A program made the position numbers and the translations under genes. Below the pieces are notes generated by a model that made no database searches, was not told where the DNA came from, and saw only the letters and a list, made by a program, of their open reading frames with translations. A DNA stretch of 47,207 nt, taken from positions 1-47,207 of the forward strand of contig JAABRE010000040.1 in the NCBI GenBank assembly GCA_011391125.1, in the 5' to 3' direction. Origin of the DNA: Synechococcales cyanobacterium S06 (GTDB lineage Bacteria > Cyanobacteriota > Cyanobacteriia > Cyanobacteriales > JAABRE01). Of this stretch, positions 24,998-33,809 are shown one piece after another; position 1 is the first letter of the stretch; each line of letters starts with the position of its first letter.

Positions 24998-25687
24998 ATG
25001 AGAATTTTATTAGTTGAAGATGAATGTGATTTAGGTTTGAGTATTAAAAAATCCCTTGAACAATCTAATTATCTTGTTGATTTTGTCATGGATGGCGAAG
25101 AGGCGTGGAATTATTTGGAAACCAATTCTCAACAATACACTTTAGCTATTTTTGATTGGCTTTTACCCAGTTTATCCGGAATTCAATTGCTGCAAAGATT
25201 ACGGAGTAAGGGTAACACTTTACCAGTTTTGATGTTAACAGCCAAGGATACTATGCAGGATAAAATCATGGGATTAGATGCGGGAGCAGATGATTACTTA
25301 GTGAAACCCTTTGGTATGGCTGAATTATTGGCCAGATTACGCGCTCTGCAACGGCGATCGCCTGCCTTAAATAATCAGCAAATGTGCTACGGTGATTTGA
25401 CGTTGGATTACAATACCTATACGGTTACTTGGAAAAAACAGGTTATATCCCTGACTGCAAAAGAGTTTCAGCTTTTAGAATATTTTATGAAACATCCTGG
25501 CCAAATTCTCACCCGTGACCAAATTTTAGACCATTTATGGACTTGGGATAGCGAAACTATCAGCAATGTTGTTGCAGCACAGGTTCGACTCCTGCGCAAA
25601 AAATTAGCAATTTATGGAGCTGATCATTGGATCGAGACTGTTTACGGTTTAGGCTATCGCTTTACTAGCGCTAAAGCGCAACAATGA
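24998..25687 (+). CDS. OmpR-family response regulator (copper/metal type, CopR/RppA-like)
   Basis: A 229-residue regulator with an intact receiver (MRILLVEDECDLG; phospho-acceptor D53 in IFDWLLPSLSG; LMLTAKD; YLVKPF) and a winged-helix output domain (LTAKEFQLLEYFMKHPGQILTRDQILDHLW, IETVYGLGYRF). It pairs with the sensor kinase 7 bp downstream. Context with DUF411 and copB points to copper; nickel (NrsR) or redox (RppA) roles described for Synechocystis relatives remain possible. The last codons after YRFTS are read from a fragment of MITE family 2, giving the tail AKAQQ. The GAGGG ribosome-binding site lies within the putative operator. Confidence 0.9.
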   Translation: MRILLVEDECDLGLSIKKSLEQSNYLVDFVMDGEEAWNYLETNSQQYTLAIFDWLLPSLSGIQLLQRLRSKGNTLPVLMLTAKDTMQDKIMGLDAGADDYLVKPFGMAELLARLRALQRRSPALNNQQMCYGDLTLDYNTYTVTWKKQVISLTAKEFQLLEYFMKHPGQILTRDQILDHLWTWDSETISNVVAAQVRLLRKKLAIYGADHWIETVYGLGYRFTSAKAQQ

Positions 25688-25692
25688 ACCTA
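25667..25692 (+). repeat. Fragment of MITE family 2 forming the regulator's 3' end
   Basis: AGCGCTAAAGCGCAACAATG then AACCTA matches the family 2 core AGCGCTAAAGCGCAACTACG plus AACCTA with two mismatches. It covers the last six codons and stop of the response regulator and reaches almost to the kinase start. No inverted-repeat ends remain. Confidence 0.6.
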
Positions 25693-25694
25693 AT

Positions 25695-26990
25695 ATGAAT
25701 AATCAATTATTTAAACTTACACGACAACGTTTGGCTCTTTATTCTGGAGGAATGATTACCCTAATTCTTACCATGGGGGCGATCACCTTTTATGAAGCTA
25801 TCATCCACGCCCACCGTTTAACTATTGACCAAGAATTGAAAACAGTGGCAGCTACTATTCATGACGGTTTAGAAGTAATTTTGCAACAACCAGGGAAATG
25901 GGAACAGGAAGCTAGTCGGATTTTACCTGCAACGTGCGTTTTACCGAATACTTGTAGCTGGAAAACCCATAGTATTGTCAATGATAAATATTATGTGCAG
26001 TTATTCACTTTGTCAGGTAAATTGCTGGTAACAGGGGGAATGCCTGCCGTCTCTGAACAAATGAGCAATCAAGAATGGCAAACTTTAAATGATAAAAATG
26101 GTCATCGTTATCGTCAAATCTGGTTTAGTCTCCATACTCAACGCGGAGAAAATTGGGGTTATTTGCAGGTTGGACGCAGTCTTCAAGATTTTGACGATTA
26201 TATGACTAATTTAATTTGGCTTATCTTGCTAGTATTGCCGTTAATCGTAGTATTAGTAGGGATTTCAGCTTGGTGGTTAGCGGGTATTTCTATTCGTCCA
26301 TTATATCAATCTTACCAAAAAATGCAGCAATTTACTGCCGATGCCGCCCACGAATTGCGCACTCCTTTAGCTAGTTTACAGGCTACCATCGAATCGACCT
26401 CAAAGGAGGAAACAAGGGAAATTTTACCGACTTTGGATCGACAAACCAAGAGGTTGATTAATTTAGTGAGGGATTTATTAACTTTATCCCGTTTAGATTG
26501 GCAGTTAACTCAAGGAGATGAGATAGTTTTTGAAGACATTTGTTTACAGGATTTAATTAATGATTTAATCGAGGAATTATCTCCTTTAGCTTTAAAAAAG
26601 AATATTCAATTAACTGCGATAATTACTATTAGTAATGAGTTAATTATTAAAGGGATTTCTGAACAAATTTATCGTCTATTTTCTAATTTAATTACTAATG
26701 CTATTAATTACAATTATTCGGGAGGAAAAGTAACAGTAATTTTGGAAAAGATTAACCAAAAAGTTTTAATTCATATTCGAGATACTGGTTTAGGAATGGA
26801 TAATGAGCAGTTAAATCACATTTTTGACCGCTTTTATCGGATTAATCAAGCTAGAAGTCGGGATCAAGGAGGAGCAGGTTTAGGGTTGGCTATTTGTGAG
26901 GCGATCGTCAAAAATCATCAAGGTAAAATTAAAGTCAAAAGTGAGATGGGAAAAGGTACTATTTTTACGGTAGAATTTATTTTACCGTAG
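25695..26990 (+). CDS. Membrane sensor histidine kinase (CopS/RppB-like)
   Basis: A 431-residue kinase. One transmembrane helix at about 17-37 and another at 172-198 bracket a periplasmic domain of some 130 residues that contains two cysteines (TCVLPNTCSW, C81 and C87) and several His and Met that could bind metal. The HAMP region is very short. The kinase core is complete: H219 (AAHELRTPLAS), N box (LFSNLITNAINYN), G1 (DTGLGMD), and G2 (GGAGLGLAI). With the regulator 7 bp upstream it forms a classic two-component pair. Resemblance to RppB/NrsS/CopS is from memory; the ligand is inferred from neighbouring genes. Confidence 0.9.
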   Translation: MNNQLFKLTRQRLALYSGGMITLILTMGAITFYEAIIHAHRLTIDQELKTVAATIHDGLEVILQQPGKWEQEASRILPATCVLPNTCSWKTHSIVNDKYYVQLFTLSGKLLVTGGMPAVSEQMSNQEWQTLNDKNGHRYRQIWFSLHTQRGENWGYLQVGRSLQDFDDYMTNLIWLILLVLPLIVVLVGISAWWLAGISIRPLYQSYQKMQQFTADAAHELRTPLASLQATIESTSKEETREILPTLDRQTKRLINLVRDLLTLSRLDWQLTQGDEIVFEDICLQDLINDLIEELSPLALKKNIQLTAIITISNELIIKGISEQIYRLFSNLITNAINYNYSGGKVTVILEKINQKVLIHIRDTGLGMDNEQLNHIFDRFYRINQARSRDQGGAGLGLAICEAIVKNHQGKIKVKSEMGKGTIFTVEFILP

Positions 26991-27041
26991 AGATAATGAT
27001 AAATTATCCCGACGAAGACAAGTTAAATTGATAATTACACA

Positions 27042-27656
27042 ATGATTAATGAGACGGAATTACAAGAAAAGTTAACTTACTGGAATAATTATATTAAGAT
27101 TAATCCCCATGAGCCTAAAGGATATGTTCAAAGGGGAATGATACATTTTAAATTAGCTAATATTGAGCAATCTATTACTGATTTTGATTGTGCAGAAACT
27201 TTAGATTCAAGTTTAACACCATATTTGTGGCAACGGGGCTTATCTTATTTTTATGCACAAAGGTATTTAGAAGGAGCAAAACAGTTTGAAATTGATTTAA
27301 CGGTTAATTCTCAAGATGTAGAAGAAACTGTGTGGCGTTATCTTTGTCTTAGTCAATGTCAAAATTATACTATTAATAATAACAAATTATTAGTAGTTAA
27401 AAATGACTCCAAAAAATTACTTAATAAAATTTATCAACTTTTTGCTAATACTTGTCAGGTAAATGAGGTTTTAAATGTAGGTAAAAAGGAAGGAGTTAAA
27501 GGTAATTTTTATGCTCATCTTTATGTTGGTTTATATTATGAATCTCAGGGTAATATTGAGGATGCTAAAATTTATCTTATTAAATCTCTCGAATACCAAT
27601 TAGATGATTATATGTGGTATCTTGCTCATGTTCATAAATATTTAAGGAATTGGTAA
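27042..27656 (+). CDS. TPR-repeat protein
   Basis: A 204-residue protein. Residues 10-95 hold two to three tetratricopeptide-like helical pairs (PHEPKGYVQRGMIHFKLANIEQSITDFDCAETLD, YFYAQRYLEGAKQFEIDL), and another pair lies near 155-195 (FYAHLYVGLYYESQGNIEDAKIYLIKSLEY). TPRs bind partner proteins. No signal peptide is seen, and the partner is unknown. It lies 51 bp after the sensor kinase in the same direction, but has no evident metal link. The next gene converges 22 bp away. Confidence 0.82.
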   Translation: MINETELQEKLTYWNNYIKINPHEPKGYVQRGMIHFKLANIEQSITDFDCAETLDSSLTPYLWQRGLSYFYAQRYLEGAKQFEIDLTVNSQDVEETVWRYLCLSQCQNYTINNNKLLVVKNDSKKLLNKIYQLFANTCQVNEVLNVGKKEGVKGNFYAHLYVGLYYESQGNIEDAKIYLIKSLEYQLDDYMWYLAHVHKYLRNW

Positions 27657-27678
27657 TGATTAATAATTTTTGTTATTT

Positions 27679-28770
27679 CTAATTACTCAGATTTTCCCCC
27701 GTAATTTTATCAAAAAAGTACAGTTTATCTAAATCTAGTTTAATCCTAATTATTTCCCCTGTTTTAATGTTATCTGAAGCAGAAGTATTAAAATTTAAAA
27801 TCAAATTAGAGTTGACTAAACTAGCTCTGACTAAAGTTTCTTTTCCTAATGGTTCTATTACCTCAATTTTTGCCTGTAATTCCCCTAAATTATCGCCTTC
27901 TTTGCCACTAATTGTGATATTTTCGGCTCGTATACCAAAATCAATTTTTTCTCGGTTAATTCTGGTTAATTTAGCCGCTAATTTTTCGCTAATTTTTAAT
28001 AACTGATTTTCGATAATTACCTGCTGATTCTGATAGTTTACCGGTAAAATATTCATTTGCGGATTACCAATAAAAGTTGCCACCATTCTATTAGTTGGAT
28101 GGTTATATATTTCGTTTGGTGACGCAATTTGTTGGATTTTTCCCTGATTTAACACCACAATTTGATCCGCTAAAGTCATCGCTTCAATTTGATCATGGGT
28201 GACGTAAATCGTAGTAATACCAAGGTTTTGATGCAGTTGTTTTAATTCTGCTCTTGTGTCATCCCTTAATTGCGCATCTAAATTGGATAATGGTTCATCT
28301 AATAAGAAAACTTGGGGTTGGCGAATAATTGCTCTACCTAAAGCTACCCTTTGTTGTTGACCTCCAGATAGTTGCTTAGGTTTTCTTTTTAGTAAATGTT
28401 CAATGGAAAGTGAGCGCCCGACAGATTCAACTTTTTGGGCGATCGTTGCTTTATTTTCCTTACGCATTTTTAACCCAAAAGCTAAATTTTCAGCCACGGT
28501 CATGTGAGGGTAAAGGGCATAATTTTGAAACACCATGGCCACATCTCGTTGACGAGCAGGAATCTCATTTACTAAAGTATCCCCAAGGTAAATATTTCCG
28601 CTAGTTGCTGTTTGTAAACCGGCAATTGTGCGGAGAATTGTCGATTTTCCACAACCGGAAGGACCAACTAAAACCCAAAATTCACCATCGGGGATTTCAA
28701 AACTAATATTTTCAATAGCATTTATATTGCCAAATTTTCGGTTGACATTTTCTAATCTAACTTTGGCCAT
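27679..28770 (-). CDS. ABC transporter ATP-binding protein, UgpC/MalK type
   Basis: A 363-residue ATPase for a carbohydrate-class importer. Walker A GPSGCGKST (36-44), Q-loop FQNYALYPHM, signature LSGGQQQR (134-141), Walker B VFLLDEP (154-160) and D-loop LSNLDA are all present, followed by a C-terminal TOBE/regulatory region (240-360) typical of MalK/UgpC. Such proteins energise uptake of sugars, glycerol-3-phosphate or, in cyanobacteria, glucosylglycerol (GgtA). No permease or binding protein is adjacent, so the substrate is unknown and the subunit may be shared by several importers. Confidence 0.93.
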   Translation of the reverse strand: MAKVRLENVNRKFGNINAIENISFEIPDGEFWVLVGPSGCGKSTILRTIAGLQTATSGNIYLGDTLVNEIPARQRDVAMVFQNYALYPHMTVAENLAFGLKMRKENKATIAQKVESVGRSLSIEHLLKRKPKQLSGGQQQRVALGRAIIRQPQVFLLDEPLSNLDAQLRDDTRAELKQLHQNLGITTIYVTHDQIEAMTLADQIVVLNQGKIQQIASPNEIYNHPTNRMVATFIGNPQMNILPVNYQNQQVIIENQLLKISEKLAAKLTRINREKIDFGIRAENITISGKEGDNLGELQAKIEVIEPLGKETLVRASLVNSNLILNFNTSASDNIKTGEIIRIKLDLDKLYFFDKITGENLSN

Positions 28771-28828
28771 ATTTAATCCTTAAATTCGGATTGATAAAGA
28801 CAGTTTAATGAATAAAAGTAGAAGATTA

Positions 28829-29143
28829 TCAAGCAATTTCGGCTTTCATTCTTTCTAAAGTCTGATGCATTTGATCAAACATTTGTTGGGGAGTCATCCC
28901 AAATTGACCAAGTTGAGTTTTCAACTGTTGTACTGTCATTTGTGCCATAAAATCTTCACTTAATTCAAAGCGTTTCATGAAAATTTGCCAACGCTCCATC
29001 AAGGTTTCCATTTGTTCAATAAACAGCTTTTTTCCTTCTCGGTCAAATTTACCATAATCACCTCCCAATTGCACCAAATTTTGATAATCTTCAAACAATC
29101 TTTTCGCTTCTTGTTGTACAACTTCTGATTCAAAAAATCCCAT
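28829..29143 (-). CDS. DUF1825 family protein
   Basis: A 104-residue, highly charged, all-helical protein beginning MGFFESEVVQQEAKRLFEDYQ and ending in MTPQQMFDQMHQTLERMKAEI, which fits the DUF1825 family restricted largely to cyanobacteria. Function is not known. No signal peptide or membrane helix. The start ATG is followed by the typical family N-terminus. It is divergent from the TM2-domain gene across a 122-bp gap. Confidence 0.85.
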   Translation of the reverse strand: MGFFESEVVQQEAKRLFEDYQNLVQLGGDYGKFDREGKKLFIEQMETLMERWQIFMKRFELSEDFMAQMTVQQLKTQLGQFGMTPQQMFDQMHQTLERMKAEIA

Positions 29144-29265
29144 TTTTTTATACCAATTTGATCATAAATAACTTTTTTCCCATTGTAGGCTATTTTTTTC
29201 ACACCGCGAAAGTATGGTTTACCGTATTTGTTATAGTGGAGTTAGTCATAAACTAAAGTCAAGAT

Positions 29266-29679
29266 ATGTCTTTATTTGATACGTTTTTTAAAGAGCCGAA
29301 AAGCCGTAAAATAGCCATTATATTCGCTTTATTGGGGACAATTTTGCCCATTGGTGGATTGCACAAGTTTTATTTAGGTCAATATTTGTGGGGAATAATC
29401 TATCTTTTATTGCGGTTTAGTCCTTGGGGTCATTTTGACTTATTACTCCAGAGTGCCTGTGCTTTTGAAGCGGTTTGGTATTTCCTGCAATCACCGGAAG
29501 ACTTTAATTTGCGTTTTAATTTAGGATGGGGATTAGAACAAGTCAACCAAGCTAGTATGGCTGCTCAACAAATTAGAGATTTGGGTCAAGCTTTACAAAC
29601 TTTGGAAAAATTGCGTCAAGATGGCCTAATTTCTGAGTTAGAATTTGAGCAAAAACGAAGGAATTTAGTTGATAATTAA
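29266..29679 (+). CDS. TM2-domain membrane protein with SHOCT-like tail
   Basis: A 137-residue protein. Residues 13-75 form a TM2 domain: two membrane helices with the loop motif GGLHKFYLGQYLWGIIYLLLR. The C-terminus (LEKLRQDGLISELEFEQKRRNLV, about 112-135) is a SHOCT-like short helical motif common at the ends of bacterial membrane proteins. Function is unknown. Probably co-transcribed with the DUF29 gene starting 23 bp later. Confidence 0.85.
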   Translation: MSLFDTFFKEPKSRKIAIIFALLGTILPIGGLHKFYLGQYLWGIIYLLLRFSPWGHFDLLLQSACAFEAVWYFLQSPEDFNLRFNLGWGLEQVNQASMAAQQIRDLGQALQTLEKLRQDGLISELEFEQKRRNLVDN

Positions 29680-29701
29680 TAGTTTTTTAGGAGCGTAATT
29701 A

Positions 29702-30151
29702 ATGTTAGTAAAAACTAATTTGCAACAACTTTATGAAATTGATGAGTTTCAATGGTTAGAAGAAATGATTAAACTATTAAAAGATCATCGTTTAGATGAA
29801 CTTGATTTAGAAAATTTAATCGAGGAGTTAGAAGATTTGAGTAAGAAAGAAAGGTCAAAAGTTAAAAGTCTGTTAGAACAAATTATTATTCAGATTCTGT
29901 TATTATCTTTTTGGGAGCAAGAATATGAGAGAAATTATCGACATTGGCAATATGAAATATTAGGTTTTCGCCATCAATTAACCGATGAATTAACGACTAA
30001 TCTCCGAAATATGTTAACAATAGAATTGCCAGATATTTATCAACGTGCTGTTAATCGTGTACTTAAAAAAACAGGACTTTCTCCCCATTTATTTCCCGCT
30101 AAATGTCCCTATTCTTTAGAGCAATTATTAGAGGAAAATTGGCTACCTTAA
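29702..30151 (+). CDS. DUF29 family protein
   Basis: A 149-residue helical protein of the cyanobacterial DUF29 family: LYEIDEFQWLEEMIKLLKDHRLDELDLENLIEELEDLSKKERSKVKSLLEQI is its usual opening, and CPYSLEQLLEENWLP its usual end. These proteins are abundant in cyanobacteria and lack a known function. The ribosome-binding site AGGAG lies eight bases before the ATG. No membrane segment. Confidence 0.88.
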   Translation: MLVKTNLQQLYEIDEFQWLEEMIKLLKDHRLDELDLENLIEELEDLSKKERSKVKSLLEQIIIQILLLSFWEQEYERNYRHWQYEILGFRHQLTDELTTNLRNMLTIELPDIYQRAVNRVLKKTGLSPHLFPAKCPYSLEQLLEENWLP

Positions 30152-30162
30152 TTAATAGTCTT

Positions 30163-30226
30163 GGGTGGGTTAAGCTACTTTAATTTCAGCAAAAAACCAA
30201 GAGATAAAAATAGCCGTAACCCACCC
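30163..30226. repeat. Palindromic repeat GGGTGGGTTA...TAACCCACCC
   Basis: A perfect 10-bp inverted repeat (30163-30172 and 30217-30226) encloses 44 bp just after the DUF29 gene. A sister copy is at 40774-40840. It may act as a terminator, but its recurrence marks it as a dispersed repeat. Confidence 0.7.
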
Positions 30227-30287
30227 TTATTTAATCTAATTTAAGACGAGATTTTTAGCACAATCAGCGCAACAACCAACAACGAAA

Positions 30288-30797
30288 ATGTTTAATTTTG
30301 CTTTAAAATATAAGTTAAAAAATGACCCTTTTTATCGCTTTAAATCCTTAGAGGAAGTAAGAATGGCCGGAGAATTGGGTGTTAAAATTGATGTTAATTT
30401 GGCTGGTGTTGATGATTGGTTGCGTTTGCCAGGAATCTCCATTCATCAAGCTAAATATTTGGTTGATTTAGTTAAGTTGGGAGTAAAATTTTTATGTCTT
30501 GAAGATTTAGCCTCTGCGTTAAATACGCCCATTCAACGCATTAAATATTGGGAATGTGTGTTATCTTTTTGTTATTATGATTCCATTAGTTTACTTTCAC
30601 CTGTTAAAATTAATCTTAATTCGGCTACAATTTTGGAGTTAACAAATATACCAATTATTAATAGTAGTTTAGCGGAACTTATCGTTAAAAATCGTGTAGA
30701 AAATGGAGCTTTTACTAACTTTATTGACCTAAAAAATAGGCTTAATTTAACAGCTGATTTTATCTCTCAGTTAATAACCAATTGTCAAATCAATTGA
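30288..30797 (+). CDS. Helix-hairpin-helix (ComEA-like) protein
   Basis: A 169-residue protein with two helix-hairpin-helix regions: VDVNLAGVDDWLRLPGI-type sequence at 29-60 (actual IDVNLAGVDDWLRLPGISIHQAKYL) and INLNSATILELTNIPIINSSLAELIVKNR at about 108-138. HhH motifs bind DNA without sequence preference; the INLNSA start is shared with ComEA of natural transformation. Unlike ComEA there is no membrane anchor, so a competence role is only a possibility. Its stop codon lies inside a terminator hairpin. Confidence 0.8.
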   Translation: MFNFALKYKLKNDPFYRFKSLEEVRMAGELGVKIDVNLAGVDDWLRLPGISIHQAKYLVDLVKLGVKFLCLEDLASALNTPIQRIKYWECVLSFCYYDSISLLSPVKINLNSATILELTNIPIINSSLAELIVKNRVENGAFTNFIDLKNRLNLTADFISQLITNCQIN

Positions 30798-30808
30798 CAA
30801 TTGGTTAT
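30774..30808 (+). terminator. Terminator overlapping the HhH gene's stop codon
   Basis: A perfect 15-bp stem (30774-30788 with 30794-30808, loop ATCAA) includes the last codons and the TGA at 30795-30797. There is only a short T-rich tail, so strength is uncertain. Confidence 0.6.
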
Positions 30809-30885
30809 TGCTTATTACCTATTACTTATTCATTCGGAGTCAATTTCTGTCACAATAAACTAGGATAACTATGGGAGAATTGAAT

Positions 30886-31578
30886 ATGGCTATTAATCGG
30901 TCAGATATTGATCTTGCTTTATATATCGATCATGCTTTGCTACATCCAGCAATTACAGAAGAAGACCTTAAACATGGTTGTACCATAGCTTCTCGCTATA
31001 ATTTTGCCACGGTTTGTGTTTATCCCAGTGCAGTTCGACTGGCTGTCGAATTTTTGCACAATCAAAAAACCAAAGTTGGTACGGTGATTGGTTTTCCAAC
31101 TGGTGCGACGACGACAGCAACAAAGCTTCAGGAAGCGGAAGAAGCACGAGAATTTGGTGTGGAGGAGCTAGACGTTGTAATTAATTTAGGATGGCTAAAA
31201 GCGGGCAAATCTGAGGCAATTTATCAGGAAATCGCCGCAATTTGTAATGAAACGGGGAAAACTGTTAAAGCCATTATCGAAACTGGTTTATTAACCAATA
31301 CTGAAAAAAGGTTGGCCACGGAAATTGTCATGGATGCTGGTGTTGCTTTCGTCAAGACAAATACAGGTTGGTTTGGTGGCGCAACTGTCGAAGATGTGCG
31401 CTTATTGCATAAAATAACTAAGGGGCAAATCGGGATTAAAGCGTCAGGTGGGATTAAAACCTTAGAACAAGCAATCAGCTTGATTGAAGCAGGAGCTACC
31501 CGTTTAGGTACTTCCCACGGACCTGAATTACTGCGCCAAAGAGACAATTTAGGCGCACAACAGGGGGAAAATGAGTAA
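30886..31578 (+). CDS. deoC: Deoxyribose-phosphate aldolase
   Basis: A 230-residue class I aldolase from ATG 30886, preferred over ATG 30871 because GGGAG sits eight bases before it. It splits 2-deoxyribose-5-phosphate into glyceraldehyde-3-phosphate and acetaldehyde in deoxynucleoside breakdown. The Schiff-base Lys157 lies in AFVKTNTGW, and the second active-site Lys185 in GIKASGGIK; the entry motif YIDHALL and the [10 protein letters not shown] strand are also typical. It overlaps recO by 8 bp, so the two are translationally coupled. Confidence 0.95.
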   Translation: MAINRSDIDLALYIDHALLHPAITEEDLKHGCTIASRYNFATVCVYPSAVRLAVEFLHNQKTKVGTVIGFPTGATTTATKLQEAEEAREFGVEELDVVINLGWLKAGKSEAIYQEIAAICNETGKTVKAIIETGLLTNTEKRLATEIVMDAGVAFVKTNTGWFGGATVEDVRLLHKITKGQIGIKASGGIKTLEQAISLIEAGATRLGTSHGPELLRQRDNLGAQQGENE

Positions 31579-32374
31579 AACCTATCAAACTACGGGAATT
31601 ATCGTCAAAAAAAAGCCATTAGGTGAAGCAGACCTTCTTTTAACGGTTCTTTCTCCCGAATACGGTCTATTTCAGGCGATCGCCCCTGGTGCAAGGAAGT
31701 ATAAATCAAAATTGCGGGGGCGAACTGAGTTATTTGTAGTCAACGATATGTTGTTGGCGGAAGGTCGCTCTCTTGAGAGAATAATTCAACTAGAAACTTT
31801 ACAGATTTATGCTAATTTAAGTAAGGATTTGGGTAAATTATCAGCTAGTCAATATTTAGGGGAATTAGTGTTAAGTTTAGGGGGAAAAAATGAGCCACAA
31901 ATTGAATTATTTGAATTATTTAAAGAGCATTTAAAACGTTTAAATAACTTAGAAAATAAAGAAATAACTCTCTTATATGGTCATTTATCTCAAGCAGTAT
32001 TTCATTTATTAGCTATTAATGGAATTGCGCCTCAATTTAATAAGTGTTGTGTGACAAATACACAAATCAAGGCTGATTTAACTAATCCTCAATGGAAAAT
32101 TGGTTTTAGTTTTGAGGCAGGTGGAATAATTAACCATGGTACTAATTTCCCCATCAATGTCACCCTAACTGGTTTAGAATTAAGCCTAATGCAACATTTA
32201 GGAGCTCAAACACTGCTGGAAACTGCGGCAATTTGGCCGCCAAAATTAGATCCGTTATCCTTAGAATTTGCCTGGGTGAATATAGAACATAATTTACGCA
32301 ATTATGCTAGTTATCATTTAGGTCGTTCTTTTAAATCCTCAATTTTAATAGATAATTTAATCGCTTTAAAATAG
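31571..32374 (+). CDS. recO: DNA repair protein RecO
   Basis: A 267-residue RecO, the mediator that loads RecA onto SSB-coated single strands with RecR. The N-terminal OB fold ([37 protein letters not shown] and LRGRTELF) is clear. The C-terminal zinc region is reduced to a single adjacent cysteine pair (FNKCCVTN) rather than the usual four spaced cysteines, while FSFEAGG is kept. ATG 31571 lies inside the end of deoC, giving an 8-bp overlap. The MFS gene follows after 9 bp, so the three form an operon. Confidence 0.93.
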   Translation: MSKTYQTTGIIVKKKPLGEADLLLTVLSPEYGLFQAIAPGARKYKSKLRGRTELFVVNDMLLAEGRSLERIIQLETLQIYANLSKDLGKLSASQYLGELVLSLGGKNEPQIELFELFKEHLKRLNNLENKEITLLYGHLSQAVFHLLAINGIAPQFNKCCVTNTQIKADLTNPQWKIGFSFEAGGIINHGTNFPINVTLTGLELSLMQHLGAQTLLETAAIWPPKLDPLSLEFAWVNIEHNLRNYASYHLGRSFKSSILIDNLIALK

Positions 32375-32383
32375 AAAATAAAA

Positions 32384-33736
32384 ATGCAATTATCGCCTGA
32401 AAATACAGAAAAGAAAACTCAAGAAGAAACCTTAGAAGAACCACCAACAAATAAACGTGGTTTTCGACCAGTTTTAAAAAATAAACGCTTTTTGGCCCTG
32501 TGGAGTGGCCAAATTTTTTCCCAATTAGCTGATAAAGTTTATTTAGTATTAATGATTGCGATTATTGCTAGTAATTTCCAAAAAGCTAATCAAAGTATTA
32601 GCGGTTGGGTATCATTAATTATGATCGCTTTTACGATTCCGGCGATTTTATTTGGTTCTTTAGCCGGAGTTTTTGTTGACCGTTGGCCGAAAAAAGAGGT
32701 CTTAGTCTTTTCTAATTTAGGACGAGGTTTTTTGGTTTTAAGTTTACCCCTGTTATTATCTTTTTTTAATGGTAAAAATGAATTTTTTGCTTTACCAGTA
32801 GGGTTTTGGATTTTATTAATTGTTACTTTTTTAGTCTCTACTTTAACTCAATTTTTTGCACCGGCCGAACAAGCTACTATTCCTTTAATTGTCAAAAGTC
32901 GTTATTTATTAGCCGCTAATTCCCTTTATACTACCACGATGATGGTGTTATTAATTGTTGGTTTTGCCATTGGTGAACCTTTGTTAGTTTTAGCCGATCA
33001 TTTAATAGCTAATTTGGGTTTATCTTGGAATTTTGGCAAGGAATTAGTCGTAGGAGGTTCTTATGCGATCGCCGGGGTGTTATTATTAATCCTAAAAACG
33101 GGGGAAAAACGGGAAAATTTAGCCTCAGAACAACCCCACGTTTTCGATGATATTAAGGAGGGAATTTTATATCTTAAAGCTAATCATAAAGTTAGAAATG
33201 CCCTAGTTCAATTAGTAATTTTATTCTCAATTTTTGCAGCTTTAGCTGTTTTAGCGGTCCGTTTAGCGGAAACAATTCCCGGGATGAAAGCTGAACAATT
33301 CGGCTTTTTACTGGCTTCGGCTGGGGTGGGAATGGGAATCTCAGCGGCGATTTTAGGTCATTGGGGGACAAAATTTAGCCATATACAGCTTAGTTTGTGG
33401 GGTTCCATGGGATTTGCTACCTCTTTGTTCGGTTTAGCTCTGTTTACTCACAATTTAGCCCTAGAATTGCTGATGACGGCTTTATCGGGAGGTTTTGCTG
33501 CTTTAATTGGCGTTCCCATGCAAACTACGATCCAATCGGAAACTCCCCCGGTGATGCGGGGCAAAGTTTTTGGTTTACAAAACAACGCTGTGAATATCGC
33601 TCTGAGTCTTCCTTTAGCTTTGGCCGGTCTAGCAGAAACTCAATTTGGTCTGCAACCGGTGTTATTTTCCCTCTCGATTTTAGCCATCATTGGTGGTATA
33701 TTAAACTGGTTATTACAAATAACAATTGATAATTAA
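32384..33736 (+). CDS. MFS transporter
   Basis: A 450-residue major facilitator protein with about 11-12 membrane helices after a 27-residue charged N-terminus (EKKTQEETLEEPP). The motif GSLAGVFVDRWPKKEVLVFS is the MFS A-type loop between helices 2 and 3, and the LWSGQIFSQLADKVYLVL start is that of the enterobactin-exporter-like/DHA3 group. Substrate unknown. It is the third gene of the deoC-recO operon; co-transcription does not by itself suggest a substrate. Confidence 0.88.
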   Translation: MQLSPENTEKKTQEETLEEPPTNKRGFRPVLKNKRFLALWSGQIFSQLADKVYLVLMIAIIASNFQKANQSISGWVSLIMIAFTIPAILFGSLAGVFVDRWPKKEVLVFSNLGRGFLVLSLPLLLSFFNGKNEFFALPVGFWILLIVTFLVSTLTQFFAPAEQATIPLIVKSRYLLAANSLYTTTMMVLLIVGFAIGEPLLVLADHLIANLGLSWNFGKELVVGGSYAIAGVLLLILKTGEKRENLASEQPHVFDDIKEGILYLKANHKVRNALVQLVILFSIFAALAVLAVRLAETIPGMKAEQFGFLLASAGVGMGISAAILGHWGTKFSHIQLSLWGSMGFATSLFGLALFTHNLALELLMTALSGGFAALIGVPMQTTIQSETPPVMRGKVFGLQNNAVNIALSLPLALAGLAETQFGLQPVLFSLSILAIIGGILNWLLQITIDN

Positions 33737-33809
33737 CTAATAAATATTAATTAATCACAGTTAACTTATAATTGTTAACTGATAACTGATAACTGATAAC
33801 TGATAATAA

